This document shows positions 1 through 11,545 of a stretch of 64,000 nucleotides of DNA, one piece after another. Under the pieces are notes generated by a model, which saw only the letters and a list, made by a program, of their open reading frames with translations, ran no database searches and had not been told where the DNA came from. This DNA is from Gelatoporia subvermispora B. Taxonomy: Eukaryota > Basidiomycota > Agaricomycetes > Polyporales > Gelatoporiaceae. Positions within the stretch are counted from its first letter, which is position 1. Each line of letters starts with the position of its first letter. Location: NCBI GenBank assembly GCA_000320605.2, contig KB445792.1, positions 2,442,717-2,506,716 on the forward strand, in the 5' to 3' direction. The position numbers and the translations under genes are program-made.

Positions 1-703
1 GGATCTTGGGCAAAGTACCGCAACCACCGAAGGAGCAGGATGGGAACCAAGAACAGGAAGAGAGCACATTAGGGGATGAGATATTCAACGCTAGCCTACT
101 CGTCATTCCAATGTCGTTCTTGCTCCTTTTGATGGAAATGTATGTGGTCGCGCCCTACTCTGCCCGCGAGGCTGACTTCCGCATGTTCGTATACAGTCTG
201 GTGCACTATCAATACGGTCGCAAGCCCACGTACGAGGCGCTCGCGGAAAGAATGTTACCCGGTGTACCTAGTACGTCAACGGATCATTGCTCAGCTGGTG
301 GTTCTGACTCGTCACGGCATTCCAGTCATCTCAGTTCTGGTCTTCTACAGTGCGTGATTTGGCCTTGTTGTGTCCGTCCGAATATTCACACTTCTTGTAC
401 AGCTAACAGGTATAAGCACTATCGTCAGACGCAGGCCGTGCTGTTTTTTCTTTCTGTCGCTGTTGGCTCGAGATTCATTTGGATGATCGAACGCGCCAGC
501 TGGCGGGTAGTCATGAAGCAGGTACGTCTTTCGCTGGCATCCTTAGAACAGGATACGATTCCACCGCGATACAGTGCCCGCCATTGGCTACATTGTGGGT
601 CTACATGATCCTACAGCTGGATCTGGGACCAGCAGTGCTAGGCTTATTCTTCGTTGGCATCTTCGTATGGGCAACTGGCTTGAAACTATCACTCAGGCCC
701 TAG
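1..703 (+). CDS. multi-pass membrane protein, 5'-partial, uncharacterised
   Basis: Spliced model: exons <6-139, 197-270, 326-349, 403-521, 575-703, all with GT...AG introns that keep frame. The joined protein has four hydrophobic stretches (LLVIPMSFLLLLMEILV; IISVLVFYT; LFFLSVAVGSRFIWM; LWVYMILQLDLGPAVLGLFF), separated by a conserved-looking loop with YGRKPTYEALAERMLPGVP and a short basic YKHYRQ segment. I infer an ER or other endomembrane protein, but I do not recognise a named family. An in-frame Met lies at base 6; only five bases precede it, so the true start may lie outside the window. It ends convergently with the next gene; the tract between them may hold further exons. Confidence 0.6.
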
Positions 704-1146
704 TACAGCGATAACCATTAGGCAAAGTATTTTATGGTATCTGCGTAATGTATTGGACGAGCGTGCTGAATATCTACTGGACATGTATGCTCGAGAATAC
801 GCCGCTGAATGGGCTACGGTCTCTTGCCCATACGGCACCTTATACGAGCGTGCCATTACTTGCGAAGTCCTCTTGAGGAAGAGGACATCATGAAGGCGGA
901 TCGATATATGCTCAATCATACGCCGCGCCGGATGTGATCTGGAACCCGGACGGCACCTTGTATGAGCAAATGAAGCCTGAGACCAGGGCAGATAACACCT
1001 ATCCCCGAGCTGAACGAGCGAATGTATGCGTGAAGGCTTACCGATTCAGCCTGTTACTGTCATGGCGGCCGCTCCCATGACTGGGAACTGGATGCAATTT
1101 AGATCTGGGTATAGTCAGTAATTGTACAGGTGATTATCTTTCAGGG
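704..1146. other. unassigned tract between convergent genes, with coding-like fragments
   Basis: On the + strand, short open stretches read like protein in changing frames. They include YLLDMYAREYAAEW, a CPYGTLYER segment near 827-853 and a related NPDGTLYEQ segment near 943-969. No single frame is open throughout and I could not build a convincing splice model. This may be extra 3' exons or decayed coding sequence of the upstream membrane-protein gene, or its 3' UTR. Confidence 0.3.
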
Positions 1147-2705
1147 TCATTGTCCACTGTCTTCGTCAAACCTCCGCGCTAACACTCGCACTTTGCCCTA
1201 CACGTGGATGGTCAATACCTGCAACATTGGCTCTGGTTGGTGACTCACGCTGAAACTCAGACTTCGACCTTCCATAACCTCTCGCAGCACTTCTATCTGC
1301 CACCGAAGACGCTTGCCGAGCTTCCTTAAGGAATCCTTATGATGGTCCAGCCTTTCCGTAAATGCTTTATACACACGGTCATCTCGAGCAAAATAATATT
1401 GCTGGAGAACTCAGTATATGTGGAATGTACGGAAGTGGGGAACATACTGGGATTGGCTCGCCATGTGTGATATCCAGTGTAGACGACCACGCGGCCATCA
1501 TCAACAGATCAGCAGTAGCGTTTGCAATACTGCACACTAGGTCAGCCAGGAGTCTACGACAAATCGAATGGCTTACTAGTCTTCCAAGGATGTAATCAGA
1601 TCTGCCTTCCCGAGACCTTTTGTGGCGAAGCTCCGTACCGCTTCATCGGCGACCTGCAGAGGCTTCCCCTCAGGACCCAGTCGCAGCGCTATCGCAACAT
1701 TGTCCACTTGAGACCGCACCCATTTGTCGCCCTCGCTCATCACAAGTGTTTGCAAGAAGGACGCAATGAGGTCACTTTGAGATGTCTGCAGTCCAAAGTC
1801 AATGGCATGCCTCAAGTTGAAGCCTGCGCAATAAGTGGTATAAGATTCGAGATTCAAACGGGCCGACACGGCTGAGACACACGTAGGCTTTTCAAGGTTT
1901 GCTTCGTACGGGGTTGTGCCATGTCTTCGTCTTCCAGATGGTTTACATACCGCGAGAACGCCCCTAGCAGTACGACTGCCACTTCTTGATGAGATTTCCC
2001 GATACGCATAGCATAGATCAGAGGTGTGACATCCCCGTTTTTCTGAAGAAGCAGCTTAAATGACATAATACGTCAGCATGGCAGTGATCCAAATGCACAG
2101 CCGCAAACACCTACGTGGAATGCTCGGTCCCTGACCTCCATAAGGAAAGTAATGTCTTTCTTCTCAATCGCACGGTAGACCTCAAAAGGCTTGGTATGGT
2201 TGGCACATGTTCATGAACGTCCTCGAAGCCTTCTCACCTCTGGATCTTTCCATGCTTTAGCAGCCTTCGTTTGAGACGACTGACGACGTGACAGAAACTT
2301 GGAGGAGGCGAGAGAAACAGTAGAGAATAGAGAGGTCGCGCTTTTAGGCTTAGGGCTCTCCTCCGAGCTGCTCTTTGGAGTTTCTGGTTCAGACGACTCC
2401 GGGGGGCTTGTGGCGCTCAGGGAGGGACTAGCTAGTGCAGCTTCCAACTCGGCTTTGATGCGCTGCTCCTCTTGCTGTTTAGCTAGCTCCCGTGGCGCAG
2501 CTAACTCTGCTTCACGCTGGATGAAAGCTTCAACAATCTCGAATCCGACGCTCATCAGCAAGCGAAACCACTAACCATTGTTGGGGAGACGAGCAGGAAG
2601 CAAGAGATCTGCTGGAAGCTGCTGCCTCACTGGGGGCTTTGGACGATCCTCCGTCTTGGAGAGACGGCGTGCAATATGTTGCACAAGATGAGCATTATTT
2701 ACCAT
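1147..2705 (-). CDS. conserved fungal protein with ankyrin-like helical repeats
   Basis: Eight exons: 2576-2705, 2238-2527, 2115-2189, 1883-2054, 1577-1823, 1448-1529, 1249-1401, 1147-1197. Together they give 399 residues. The start ATG (2705-2703) is the first in the open frame. The N-terminus is basic, followed by a Glu/Ala helix and a Ser/Pro/Glu low-complexity stretch (residues ~75-130). Then come EVYRAIEKKDITFLMEVRD and GDVTPLIYAMRIGKSHQEVAVVLLGAF, which resemble an ankyrin-like helix pair, and an all-helical C-terminal half (FGLQTSQSDLIASFLQTL; MSEGDKWVRSQV). It resembles a conserved hypothetical family I recall from Agaricomycetes; its role is unknown. It is divergent from the Dicer gene across about 300 bp. 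Confidence 0.75.
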
Positions 2706-3007
2706 GTTAATTAATGTCGTAGTCCACGTTCAAGATGTGAAGGAGGCATGGCCAGCACGAGATAGACTTCTAAGCCCAGTACAGTGACAATGAAACGGTG
2801 GCTCTCAACTCAGACTCGGAAGGGGCCAGGGCCGGGATTAAGCGCCCGTATCATACTGGCGCGCGCCTATTATCGATCATGCAGCTTGCGACGACACAGT
2901 CTTCAGCCACAGCTACACTTTTTCTTGTCCTTCACGTGCATATCGGGCCTTGTTCATTCCTTCTTACCTTATCTTAGCGAACCGATACTGCATGAGCGGG
3001 AGACCAT
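2706..3007. promoter_or_regulatory. divergent intergenic promoter region
   Basis: A 302 bp spacer lies between the starts of the ankyrin-like gene (-) and the Dicer-like gene (+). Pyrimidine-rich runs (ctttttcttgtccttcac near 2919-2936) precede the Dicer start, as is usual for basidiomycete promoters. An upstream ATG at 2991 opens a 37-codon reading frame (to about 3104) that overlaps the Dicer start in another frame and could act as a uORF. No recognisable binding site was assigned. Confidence 0.4.
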
Positions 3008-6000
3008 ATGCTCAAAATTTGGAAGCAGGCTTGGAAGAAGAGCGAAGCGGCTGCAGCCGCTGCCGCGAACGGTCAGAACGGCGTCGGCAGCCAAGCTGCC
3101 CATAACGAGCAGGCAGTACAGAAATTACCCGATGATACCACGAGGAACGGTGCAGAGACTCTGGACAAAGTTACCACGCCTACAAATGGGGTCGTTCATC
3201 CTCGCGATCCTGATAATGATTTGTCAGGTGAGGATGATGATCTGACCCGACCCACCAAACGGCGCAAGATGGAGGCAGCCTCTGATGCAACGACCCCCCT
3301 TGGCCTCCTTGACATGAACACGGATGCGTACAGGAGTTCCCTGGACCAGGAAGACGTACTATCCCGTGCCAAGACGGAAAATGGTTCTCGTTTCATTCAC
3401 ATACCTCTGGCGTTCTCTGATCGATGACCCACCATCTTAGTGATCGCCGTTGTCGAGACCATACATGGTGCGGATCCTCCAGAAAACATCACGCAGACAT
3501 TTACCGAGACTTGTCCCTATGTAGTAAAACACGAATTGATTAGACAGATCCTAACACGGAGTGTGGAAGCTGAAAGGCGACGTGCTGCCGATGATGGTCC
3601 TGAAAGACGTGTAGTCCTCTTCATCGTAGAGTCAGTCCATCGTCCATGTACCAAGCAATATATTGAACGAGCCCTCCTTTCTCCCCAGCGATAATTCTGC
3701 GATAAGCCGCTATGCAACAGAACTCGCACACATGGACAGCAACTTCACGGTCTCGGCATATACTCTTGCGATGCACACTACTGGTATTGATCAATGGTCT
3801 CGCGTGCGAAAACATGATGTTGTTGTGGTCTCTGCCAATGTGAGCTTCCTCAATTTGTTCACCACTGAGCCTCTGACTCCCGTCATAGTTGCTCTTGGAT
3901 TCCCTACAAGAGCTCTCAGTAGACTTCTCACAGTCTCATCTTCTGGTAATCAGTGATGCAGACAGAATCCCGACAGTGCAGGCACCACATCCCATCATCC
4001 GCATCGTGTCTGAGTACTACTCAGTGATCGACCCATCTGTGAGGCCGCCAGCATTCTCTCTGTTCACCTGCTCTGCTGGTCGGAAGAATCGTGTCAACGT
4101 CTCAAGACATGAGGACCTACTCGATGCCATCGCGTATTCCATCAAAGGGGACGACCACCCGTTGCCCGACAGCGACACCCTAAATCGACCTATGGAGGTG
4201 GTGGCGCTATATGATGCGTACAATGTCAAGTTTCAGGAGACAGCTTTGGCTCAAACCCTCCGCCAAGCTGACACAGGAGGCTCGATATCTCCTCGGCTAT
4301 TCAAGGATGCGCGTCGTGTCCTGCGAGAGCTAGGGCGTTGCGCGGCCGATCTGTACTGGAGAACGGTCTCGGACAGCCTGAACCAGCACCTGCAACATAT
4401 CGTCAATAACTGGACGTTCGATATGCCCAATGTCGAGAGTGGTTCCCCTCGGTCCAATGTGGCGCCCAAGTGCGCTACGCTGGTAGACATTCTGAAGGCA
4501 TGCGAACCATATGCGGACGATTTACGTTGCATCATTCTTGGTAAGCTAGCTATCCCATACCCCAAGTATATACTCAGACTTTGGGCAGTACGACGAAGGG
4601 TGGTTGCGAACATGATTGCGGAGCTCCTCCGACAGCTTGACGATGAATTGGAATTTGTTCATCCTGCTGTAGTGACAGGTGCAACTCTGACCAATGAGCC
4701 AGATGCATGTGTACGTCACATCATAACTTGTCATCGAGTCCGACATCTTGAGAATCCTGCTTTCAGTCCGAGATTCTTGCAAATTTCTCTGCGGGGCTAT
4801 GTAATGTTTTGGTTGTGACCAGGGCATCTGAAGACATAGAGGTACCAAAGTCGTCTTTGGTGATTCGGTGAGCACTTATAACCCACTCAGCATATGGGTG
4901 CTCATCTTGCCCCTTCAGCTTCAACGTCCTGGAGAGCCAGCTGTCCTACGCAAACTCTCATGCACTTTCCTCTGGGCGTCAAAGTCACCTCGTGCACATG
5001 GCAGAGAGGGGTAACAATACGCACCATCGCATTCTCTCATTTGTCACCACACTTGATAACAAGCTACAAGAATGGATCACCCATATGGCCAGTAATCCAT
5101 GCGGAGCAACCCCTCCGGGCAACCTACACGAGTCCATTGATCCATATCGGTCAGACGACGAGGACACAGCGGATAATGATGACCACCTTAAGGACCCCGT
5201 GACTAGCGCTCCTCTTTTCAAAAGGGACGCGATGAGCGTAGTCTATCGTTTGGCAGCTTCCCTGCAGAAAACGGAAGAATTCGTACCTCGTCCGTTATTT
5301 GCTTTAGTGACATTGCAGTCCGAATTAGATGGTTCCCCTCTATTCAGATGCACCGTCCATCTCCCAGAGTCTCCATCGCTACCACTTGCACCTGTGACTG
5401 GGCCACCTTGCACAACTGTCTCAGAAGCAAGAAAAGCGGCCTGCTTCTGCCTGTGCAAAGAACTCGCGGACAAGGGGGTCCTTGATTACCACCTTTATCC
5501 TCAGTCGCCTTTCCCGGAGACAACAGACTCGAATTCATTGCTCTCTGGCGACACCGCGAATACCGATGAGGCCACGAAGACTGAAGCTGCCGCTGTGGCG
5601 TCCCCTGCAACACATTGTTATCCTCGGAAGCGGCCTGACTTCTGGGTCAACAGTTCGCCTGTATTCCATGGTCGGCTCTACCCTACTATCGTCGCGCCAG
5701 GGACTTTGTTGGATCAGTATCATGCGCCTATGCTCGTCATGACGAGACTACCTCTGCCCGAACTCTCCTCCTTCAATGTCTGGTCACTTCACTCTGCACC
5801 TGTACATTTCAAGCGAGCAGCTCCCGTTGAGGTCGACGAGGAAAAATTGGACGCACTTCGCGGGTACACCATTCGACTCTGTCGACTACACACGAACAAG
5901 CCCTTCACATGCACTGCGGAGAGCATGCCGTACTTTTATGCTCCCCTCGCCAAAACCTGGGACCAAGCCGAACATCAGCACGAGCATTTCCCATCTGTGG

Positions 6001-9000
6001 CCGAGCATATACCTTGGGACGACGTGCGGCTTGCGGCTGAGCGACACATCACTCCACTGCTGATACCGGAGAAGCCGGTGGAACAGTGCCTGGCAGAGGG
6101 GGTTCCAGATGCCGTCATTCAGGACCGAATGGTAGAGTTCACACTGAGATATTTTACGGTTGCGATTCGCCCGGATTTGACCCCGCTCTCTGAGAAACAT
6201 GACAGTCTGGTAAGGTTTCGGTCGTGACCGCATAAATTGACACTCACGCCCGCGAAATAGCGCGAGCAGCCGTACGGAAGTTTCTTTGAATATTGCAAAG
6301 CCCGCAAGCACGGCTTTGAAGGATGGTTGGCGCATCCAGACGCACCGATGGTGCAGGTCACCCCAGCCCCTCCACTTGTCAACAATTTGAACCCAGTTGT
6401 CAAGCCGCCCACTTATCCTTTAGCTAAGACTCCAGCCAAATGTCTATATTACGGTTGTGTGTACAGACTTGCGACTAATGATTCGTTCATTTAGACCTCA
6501 TACCCGAACTTTGCCATAGACTAACGATACCTGCGAGGTCAGTTATCGCGTCTCAAAACCCTTCGGGATGTTACTAAGCGTGCCTCTTCGCAGCTCATAC
6601 CGCACGACGTTGTTGCTGCCTTGTATCATGCGGCGGATCGATGATCAATTACTCATCAAAGAGCTGAACGCTAAGCTCTTTCAGCACTCCATTAGCGAGC
6701 ACCACCTTCTCCCTGCGCTCTTCCCTCCCTCCGCGGATGCCGAGTTCGATTATGAGCGGCTCGAGTTCCTGGGTCAGTCACCGTGTATGACCCACACGCC
6801 GTGCAGACTTGAGCTGACCACATCACCCTACAGGCGATGCGTACCTCAAGTACCTGTCGTCCACGTACTGCTTCGTGACAATGCCCCGCAAGAACGAGGG
6901 CGCCTTGCACTACGCGCGACAGCGGTATATCAGCAACAAGGCGCTCCGGACAGGCTCGGTGCGCCTCGGGCTCCCGTCATATGTCCAGAGCAAGGCGTTC
7001 GTGGCGAAGCTGTGGACCCCGTCAGTTGCGCCTGAGTTCGAGGAGCCGAAGCCGAAGCCGGTGGTTACGCCTACACCTGAAAGTACTGTCGTTGACGGCG
7101 CGAATGGGGATGCAACAACGGGTGAGACCCCCGTGACCGGCGCTGCTAATGGCGATGCGACAGGTCAGACGTCTGAGCGTGCGGGCGTGGAGATGGGGAC
7201 AACTGAGTCGTCCGCCGTGGGGAAAGAGGAAGAGAAGCCGGACACGTCTGGGACTGGTACTGCTCAGACGGATGCCGCCGCAGTCGGGATATCTGGCACT
7301 CATGCTACGGGTGAAGATATCGCTGCAGCCGAATCCTCTGGCAGTAACGCTCCCGGGGATGATGTTCAGATGGTCGAGCCGACTCCGGCGGCGAATGTGA
7401 ATGGGATTGCGAAACCGAACGCGACTGCAGACGGTGGACAAGCGTCGGCAGATGCAGAGGTTCGTGTGGTGGCGCATTGAATACCCCTCCGCCGCGTTCT
7501 AACCTGCCCCTTACCGCACCCCTCAATGGGATACAGGCCGCAAAGTCTCCCGCGACGCCGAAGCGCAGCAAGAAGAAGCGGCAGAAGGACGAGATGGACG
7601 TGCAGTGGCTCGGAGACAAGGTCTGTGCGGATGTTGTCGAGGCAATCATCGGCGCGGCGTACCTGAGCGGCGGGCAGGAGGTTGCGCTGCGCGCGGCAAA
7701 GGTGCTCAACGTCGGCATGACAGACATCGAGCAGTGGTCTGACTTTGCACGCCGCGCGACATTCATCACGGACCCGCCCGCATCGACGCGCACGCACCGC
7801 GGGTTCCTGGAGATGCTCCGCGCCGTGGAGGGAATTGTTGGGTGCCGCTTTGAGAAGCCACATTTGTTGCTGCAGGCTTTGGTGAGTTGTTAGCTCGTTA
7901 AGTCTGCTCTGCGTCGGCTGATTTAGGTGCCGGGTAGACGCATGCGTCTATACGAGGGTATGAGGTACTAAACTACGATAGGCTCGAGTTCCTGGGTGAT
8001 GCCATCCTTGACTTCTGTGAGTGCTTGCATGTGTGCGCGGCGAGTGTACCCTGAATATGCTCGTAGTGGTCATCCGATACGTTTACGAACGACACCACAA
8101 CCTTTCTTCAGGCGGTCTCACTCTGCTCAAGGTAGGTCCGGCGTTCTAGTGCCCGTGCAAGCAGACTCATGATCACAGGTGGCCATGGTGTCGAACCATG
8201 TGCTGGCCGCATTCTGTGTCTACTGCGGCTTATGGCAGTATGCCTTGCATGCGTCGCCAGACTACGCCATCGCCATCCAGGCGTACTATGAGCGGATCAA
8301 CAACTCGCGTGCTCAGGAAGAGCGACTCGCCGCCAGCGAGGGCCGACTTCCCGGGCAATATTGGCACGACACCGAACCGCCCAAGGTCTGTCGCACCCGA
8401 GTCTCATCAAGGACACCATGTCGACCTATTAATACAAAACACAGATTCTCTCGGACGTGGTAGAGGCGGTGCTCGGCGCGCTGTACGTCTCGGACGGATT
8501 CTCTGAGGCCAACATCGTCAACTTCTTTGACAACGTCTTCCGGCCGTTCTATGACCGGCACATTCGCCTACAGACCCTCTCGCAACATCCGAAGAAAACG
8601 CTCTTTGAGCTCATGCAGGCCGAGGGCTGCCAAGAGCACGGTATCGTCAAGGAGGTCGAGGGAAACGTCGTGCGCGCGGATGGTCTGTGTTTCCTCAATA
8701 CTATACTGTCGCAGGACAAACAGCTCACGTTATATGCATATTCGCAGTGGTCGTACACGATGTCGTGCTCGCGAGCGCAACCGACCCGTCAACCGTGGCT
8801 GCAGTGCGGCGCGCATCGCTCTGGGCGCTTGACGCGCTCGAGGGCGACCCCGACTTTGTTGCGCGTACATGCGACTGCGGCTCGAAGCCCAGCAAGAAAA
8901 AGCAGAAGGCTTTGGAGCAGGCTATGGCTGCTGCTGGGTACGGAGACGATGACGAGGACATGCTTGCAGTGGAGAGCGCGCTCGACCCGGTGGGGAGCCG

Positions 9001-9028
9001 GGGGGAGAAGATGGATGAGGGGCAGTAG
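3008..9028 (+). CDS. Dicer-like ribonuclease III with degenerate helicase domain
   Basis: Seventeen exons (3008-3383, 3441-3630, 3689-3839, 3889-4540, 4589-4710, 4767-4867, 4919-6209, 6261-6453, 6495-6537, 6594-6772, 6834-7459, 7537-7881, 7938-8016, 8067-8131, 8179-8385, 8445-8682, 8748-9028) give about 1712 residues. Order: low-complexity N-terminus; helicase-like region (~100-560); Dicer dimerisation fold (~640-730); platform/PAZ-like region (~790-1000); RNase IIIa (E1097, D1101, D1340, E1343); RNase IIIb (E1440, D1444, D1544, E1547); dsRBD-like C-terminus. Both RNase III acidic quartets are present. The helicase core aligns by position, but Walker A (GSGKT) reads ETIHGADP near 131-138, motif II (DECH) reads DADR at 262-265, and motif III reads TCSA. 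A Thr/Gly/Ala/Glu-rich insert of roughly 180 residues splits RNase IIIa. Dicers process dsRNA to small RNAs in RNA silencing. That cleavage is ATP-independent here is inference. The 3631 donor is the least certain splice. Confidence 0.88.
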
Positions 9029-9135
9029 CACCTGTGCTTCATGCAGGCCTGCGCATATATATGGCCTGGAATGCATGCAATGGAATATGCAGTCTAATGG
9101 GTGTTGAATTGACTAGTAGCAAAGACTCTAAAATT

Positions 9136-9503
9136 CTAAGCATCGCCACCGGCACCGGACTTGCTCCTGTGTATGTTATGTCGCGTCAGACCTGACCCCA
9201 AGCAAGTGAGACCGCACGTACAGCTGGTACCACGCAGCAACGAAGGGGATGCTGAAGCCCGTAGCGAGGTAAGTAGCCACCTTCAGGCCAAAGACACGCT
9301 TGTTCTTGTAGTCGAACGGCATGTGCTAATTTCGCGCGTGGGCGGCGCAAAACATATCAGCCTCCGCACCATTTTCTGCACAAGCTTGAAGCACGCACCT
9401 CGTACTCCTCATGGCCGTGGCCGTGGGAGAAGCGCACCTGCTGGCGGGGGCGGATGAGGGCGCGGCGGGCAGCGGGGGCAGCGGAGCGGGCGAGGATGGA
9501 CAT
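9136..9503 (-). CDS. COX8: cytochrome c oxidase subunit VIIc (fungal subunit VIII)
   Basis: Three exons (9399-9503, 9222-9325, 9136-9166) encode 79 residues. The N-terminus is an Arg/Ala/Ser-rich mitochondrial presequence (MSILARSAAPAARRALIRP) with a His/Gly/Glu segment. It is followed by PFDYKNKRVFGLKVATYLATG and one transmembrane helix (GFSIPFVAAWYQL), the standard layout of COX7C/Cox8 in complex IV of the inner mitochondrial membrane. Length fits the family. It lies tail-to-tail with the Dicer gene, 107 bp apart. Confidence 0.85.
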
Positions 9504-9508
9504 GGTCG

Positions 9509-10950
9509 GTGACGAAGTTGACGGTGGGCTGCGTGGGAACGCGCCCTCACTCGCTTTCCTTCGCGTCCCGCGAGCGCCTCCGACGTCGCCCCGATCGCCT
9601 GCTCATCCCTGCACTCAACCCTCTCGACGTGTTGCTCGACTTGGACGCGTTCGAGCGCGTCGCTCGCGACCGGTTCTCACTTACAGCGCTCGTGCAGGCT
9701 TCGCAGCAGGTGATCGTGGCGTGGAAGGTGCATCATGTGCTCCCCGGACACAATTCAAAGACTGCCTGGGAACTGTGGCCAGACCGCTCCGTCTCCACCT
9801 GTTGCTCTGATCAAGTTCTTCAGCTATGACTCTAATCACAATCCCTCCAGTTCAAGGTCAGACTCTCATCTGCGGTGTTCGTCAGTCGAGGCAGCGTCAT
9901 TTCTTGATCCGCTGCGAGGCACTAGTAATCGTTCGGTGCAAGCTGTCGCCACTTTCTTCTACACTCACGAGTCACGACAGTGTGTTAAGGAAGTCTTCCA
10001 ATATACTCAGTCTCCTAACATGTGATCAGATGACTCGGACTCGGACTGCAAGGATCAGATACGAGCGCGTGCTCTGGTCCACTGTGGATTCCTCTGCAAG
10101 CTCGGACCTGATGGCAGGATTATGACTTGTCCTGATTTTTCTCTCTTCACCCATCGATATTGCGGCCATCGAGACGAGGCCTGCCACAGCACCCGACTGC
10201 TCTTCACCGAGGGCACGTGTCTCCAAAATGGACAGACTGGTGCAGCCTCCGGAATAGGTGTGTCCCTGGGCAAAGAGCCGAGGTGGAATTGATCAATACC
10301 TGTCGACGACCTCATGGACCCTAATGCCAGGAGGACATATCAGTCCACAGAGGTTCTCATGGTCATTTATGGCGTCCGTCTCCTCAGCAATGCGAGGACG
10401 GAAGCAGAGGTAAATTTTCTAGATCCCTGTCACCACAGCGAGAAGCGTCTGTACGACCGCGAGCTTCATTACCATTCGGCCATCACTACAGACTCCTTGT
10501 ACGTCATCAAGGATATGACAGCATAGCTACCCAAGTGGAAAGTAATGCTTCTTTTTTGCCACCAAATTGGATCCTTGATAAGCTGATACTGGGCGTTTCT
10601 CAAAAGAACGGATGACCCAATGCCATCGACCACAGGGTGTCTAATATGGACTTGTCCCAGAAGCTCGACAGAGTGGTTGTCAGAGTGCAAGATCAGGAGG
10701 CTGCCACCACAGTCGCATTCCTGTATGTTCTACGCGAATTCAAAACCACCGCTGATAGTTTAGCCAAACTGGCTGCCGTGAACCGAAGGCACATGGTGAG
10801 AGTCAATCTACCTCAGCGGCGATGGACTCCAACGATCGAGTGGCGAGCTCAAGCTCGACATCCTCCCCCGCTTCAATTATCGCGCAGCGGTCTTCTGTAC
10901 CCGACTTGTCACGCGCATGTCTGAGGTTGGAAGGTTCGCACCCGCGCCTG
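9509..10950 (+). pseudogene. decayed RNase H-like protein gene
   Basis: From about 10036 the + strand carries RNase H fold landmarks in order: LFTEGTCLQNGQTGAASGIG (strand 1 with the first acidic position), IPVDDLMDPNARRTYQSTE (helix with Glu), TTDSLYVIKDMTA (the TDS..V..G motif), LPKWK, a linker, and YVLREFKTTADSLAK (like the final VPRE.N..AD.LAK helix). The frame is broken by stops: TGA at 10291, TAG at 10524 where W is expected (MTE-W-LPKWK), and TGA near 10611 where NGW is expected. Introns are also unclear. The 5' part (9509-9830, LLIPALNPLDVLLDLDAFERVARDRF) looks protein-like and may be the N-terminus of the same gene. I infer a pseudogene; intact basidiomycete relatives are known but their role is not. 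Confidence 0.6.
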
Positions 10951-11545
10951 CAGGCAAGTGCTACCATTAATTGGATCTACGGCGCGATTTTCAGGGATCA
11001 CTTTCGGGCAAACGTGAGGATGCAGAGACCTAGTGAATATTGACCACCCCTATGGAGGGAAATGATTCAAATGGAAGCCTTAGACGGTTTGGACTGCCAG
11101 GACAGAGACCGATGAAAACCTGGTCAGCTGTTGACTTACTTATATACCCGTACGATCATGTATTGCTGTAGTTCATTCCTAGGAATGTCTCAGAATATCA
11201 AAGATCCATCGTTCTCAACAGCGAGATGGTTTGATCTAGCATCCCAAACTTTCCTGTCATGATACAAAGCAGATGTACGCTACTATTACCCAGCGAACCA
11301 GACCGACCATGGGTAGGCAATTAGTCAGTAAATTGTATACAGTAGTCAATCAATTCTGCGCTCTACGCTCTAGCGCTGTTTGTTCTTCTTGTCTAGCACA
11401 GCTGTCGTGAAATCCCGAGTCGTGCAATATTTTTGCATCATGGTGTCGTGAGGAGAGAATATATGCGTACGCATGCATGTGGGAGAGGGGGGGTAATTGG
11501 GTATCATCCTTCGTGGTGGGCGTCGATGACATTCCGTAGGCGGTC
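10951..11545. other. intergenic, no gene seen
   Basis: This 595 bp lies between the decayed RNase H locus and the 3' end of the MFS transporter gene. No open reading frame with recognisable domains, RNA gene or repeat was seen. Part is probably the transporter 3' UTR. Confidence 0.4.
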
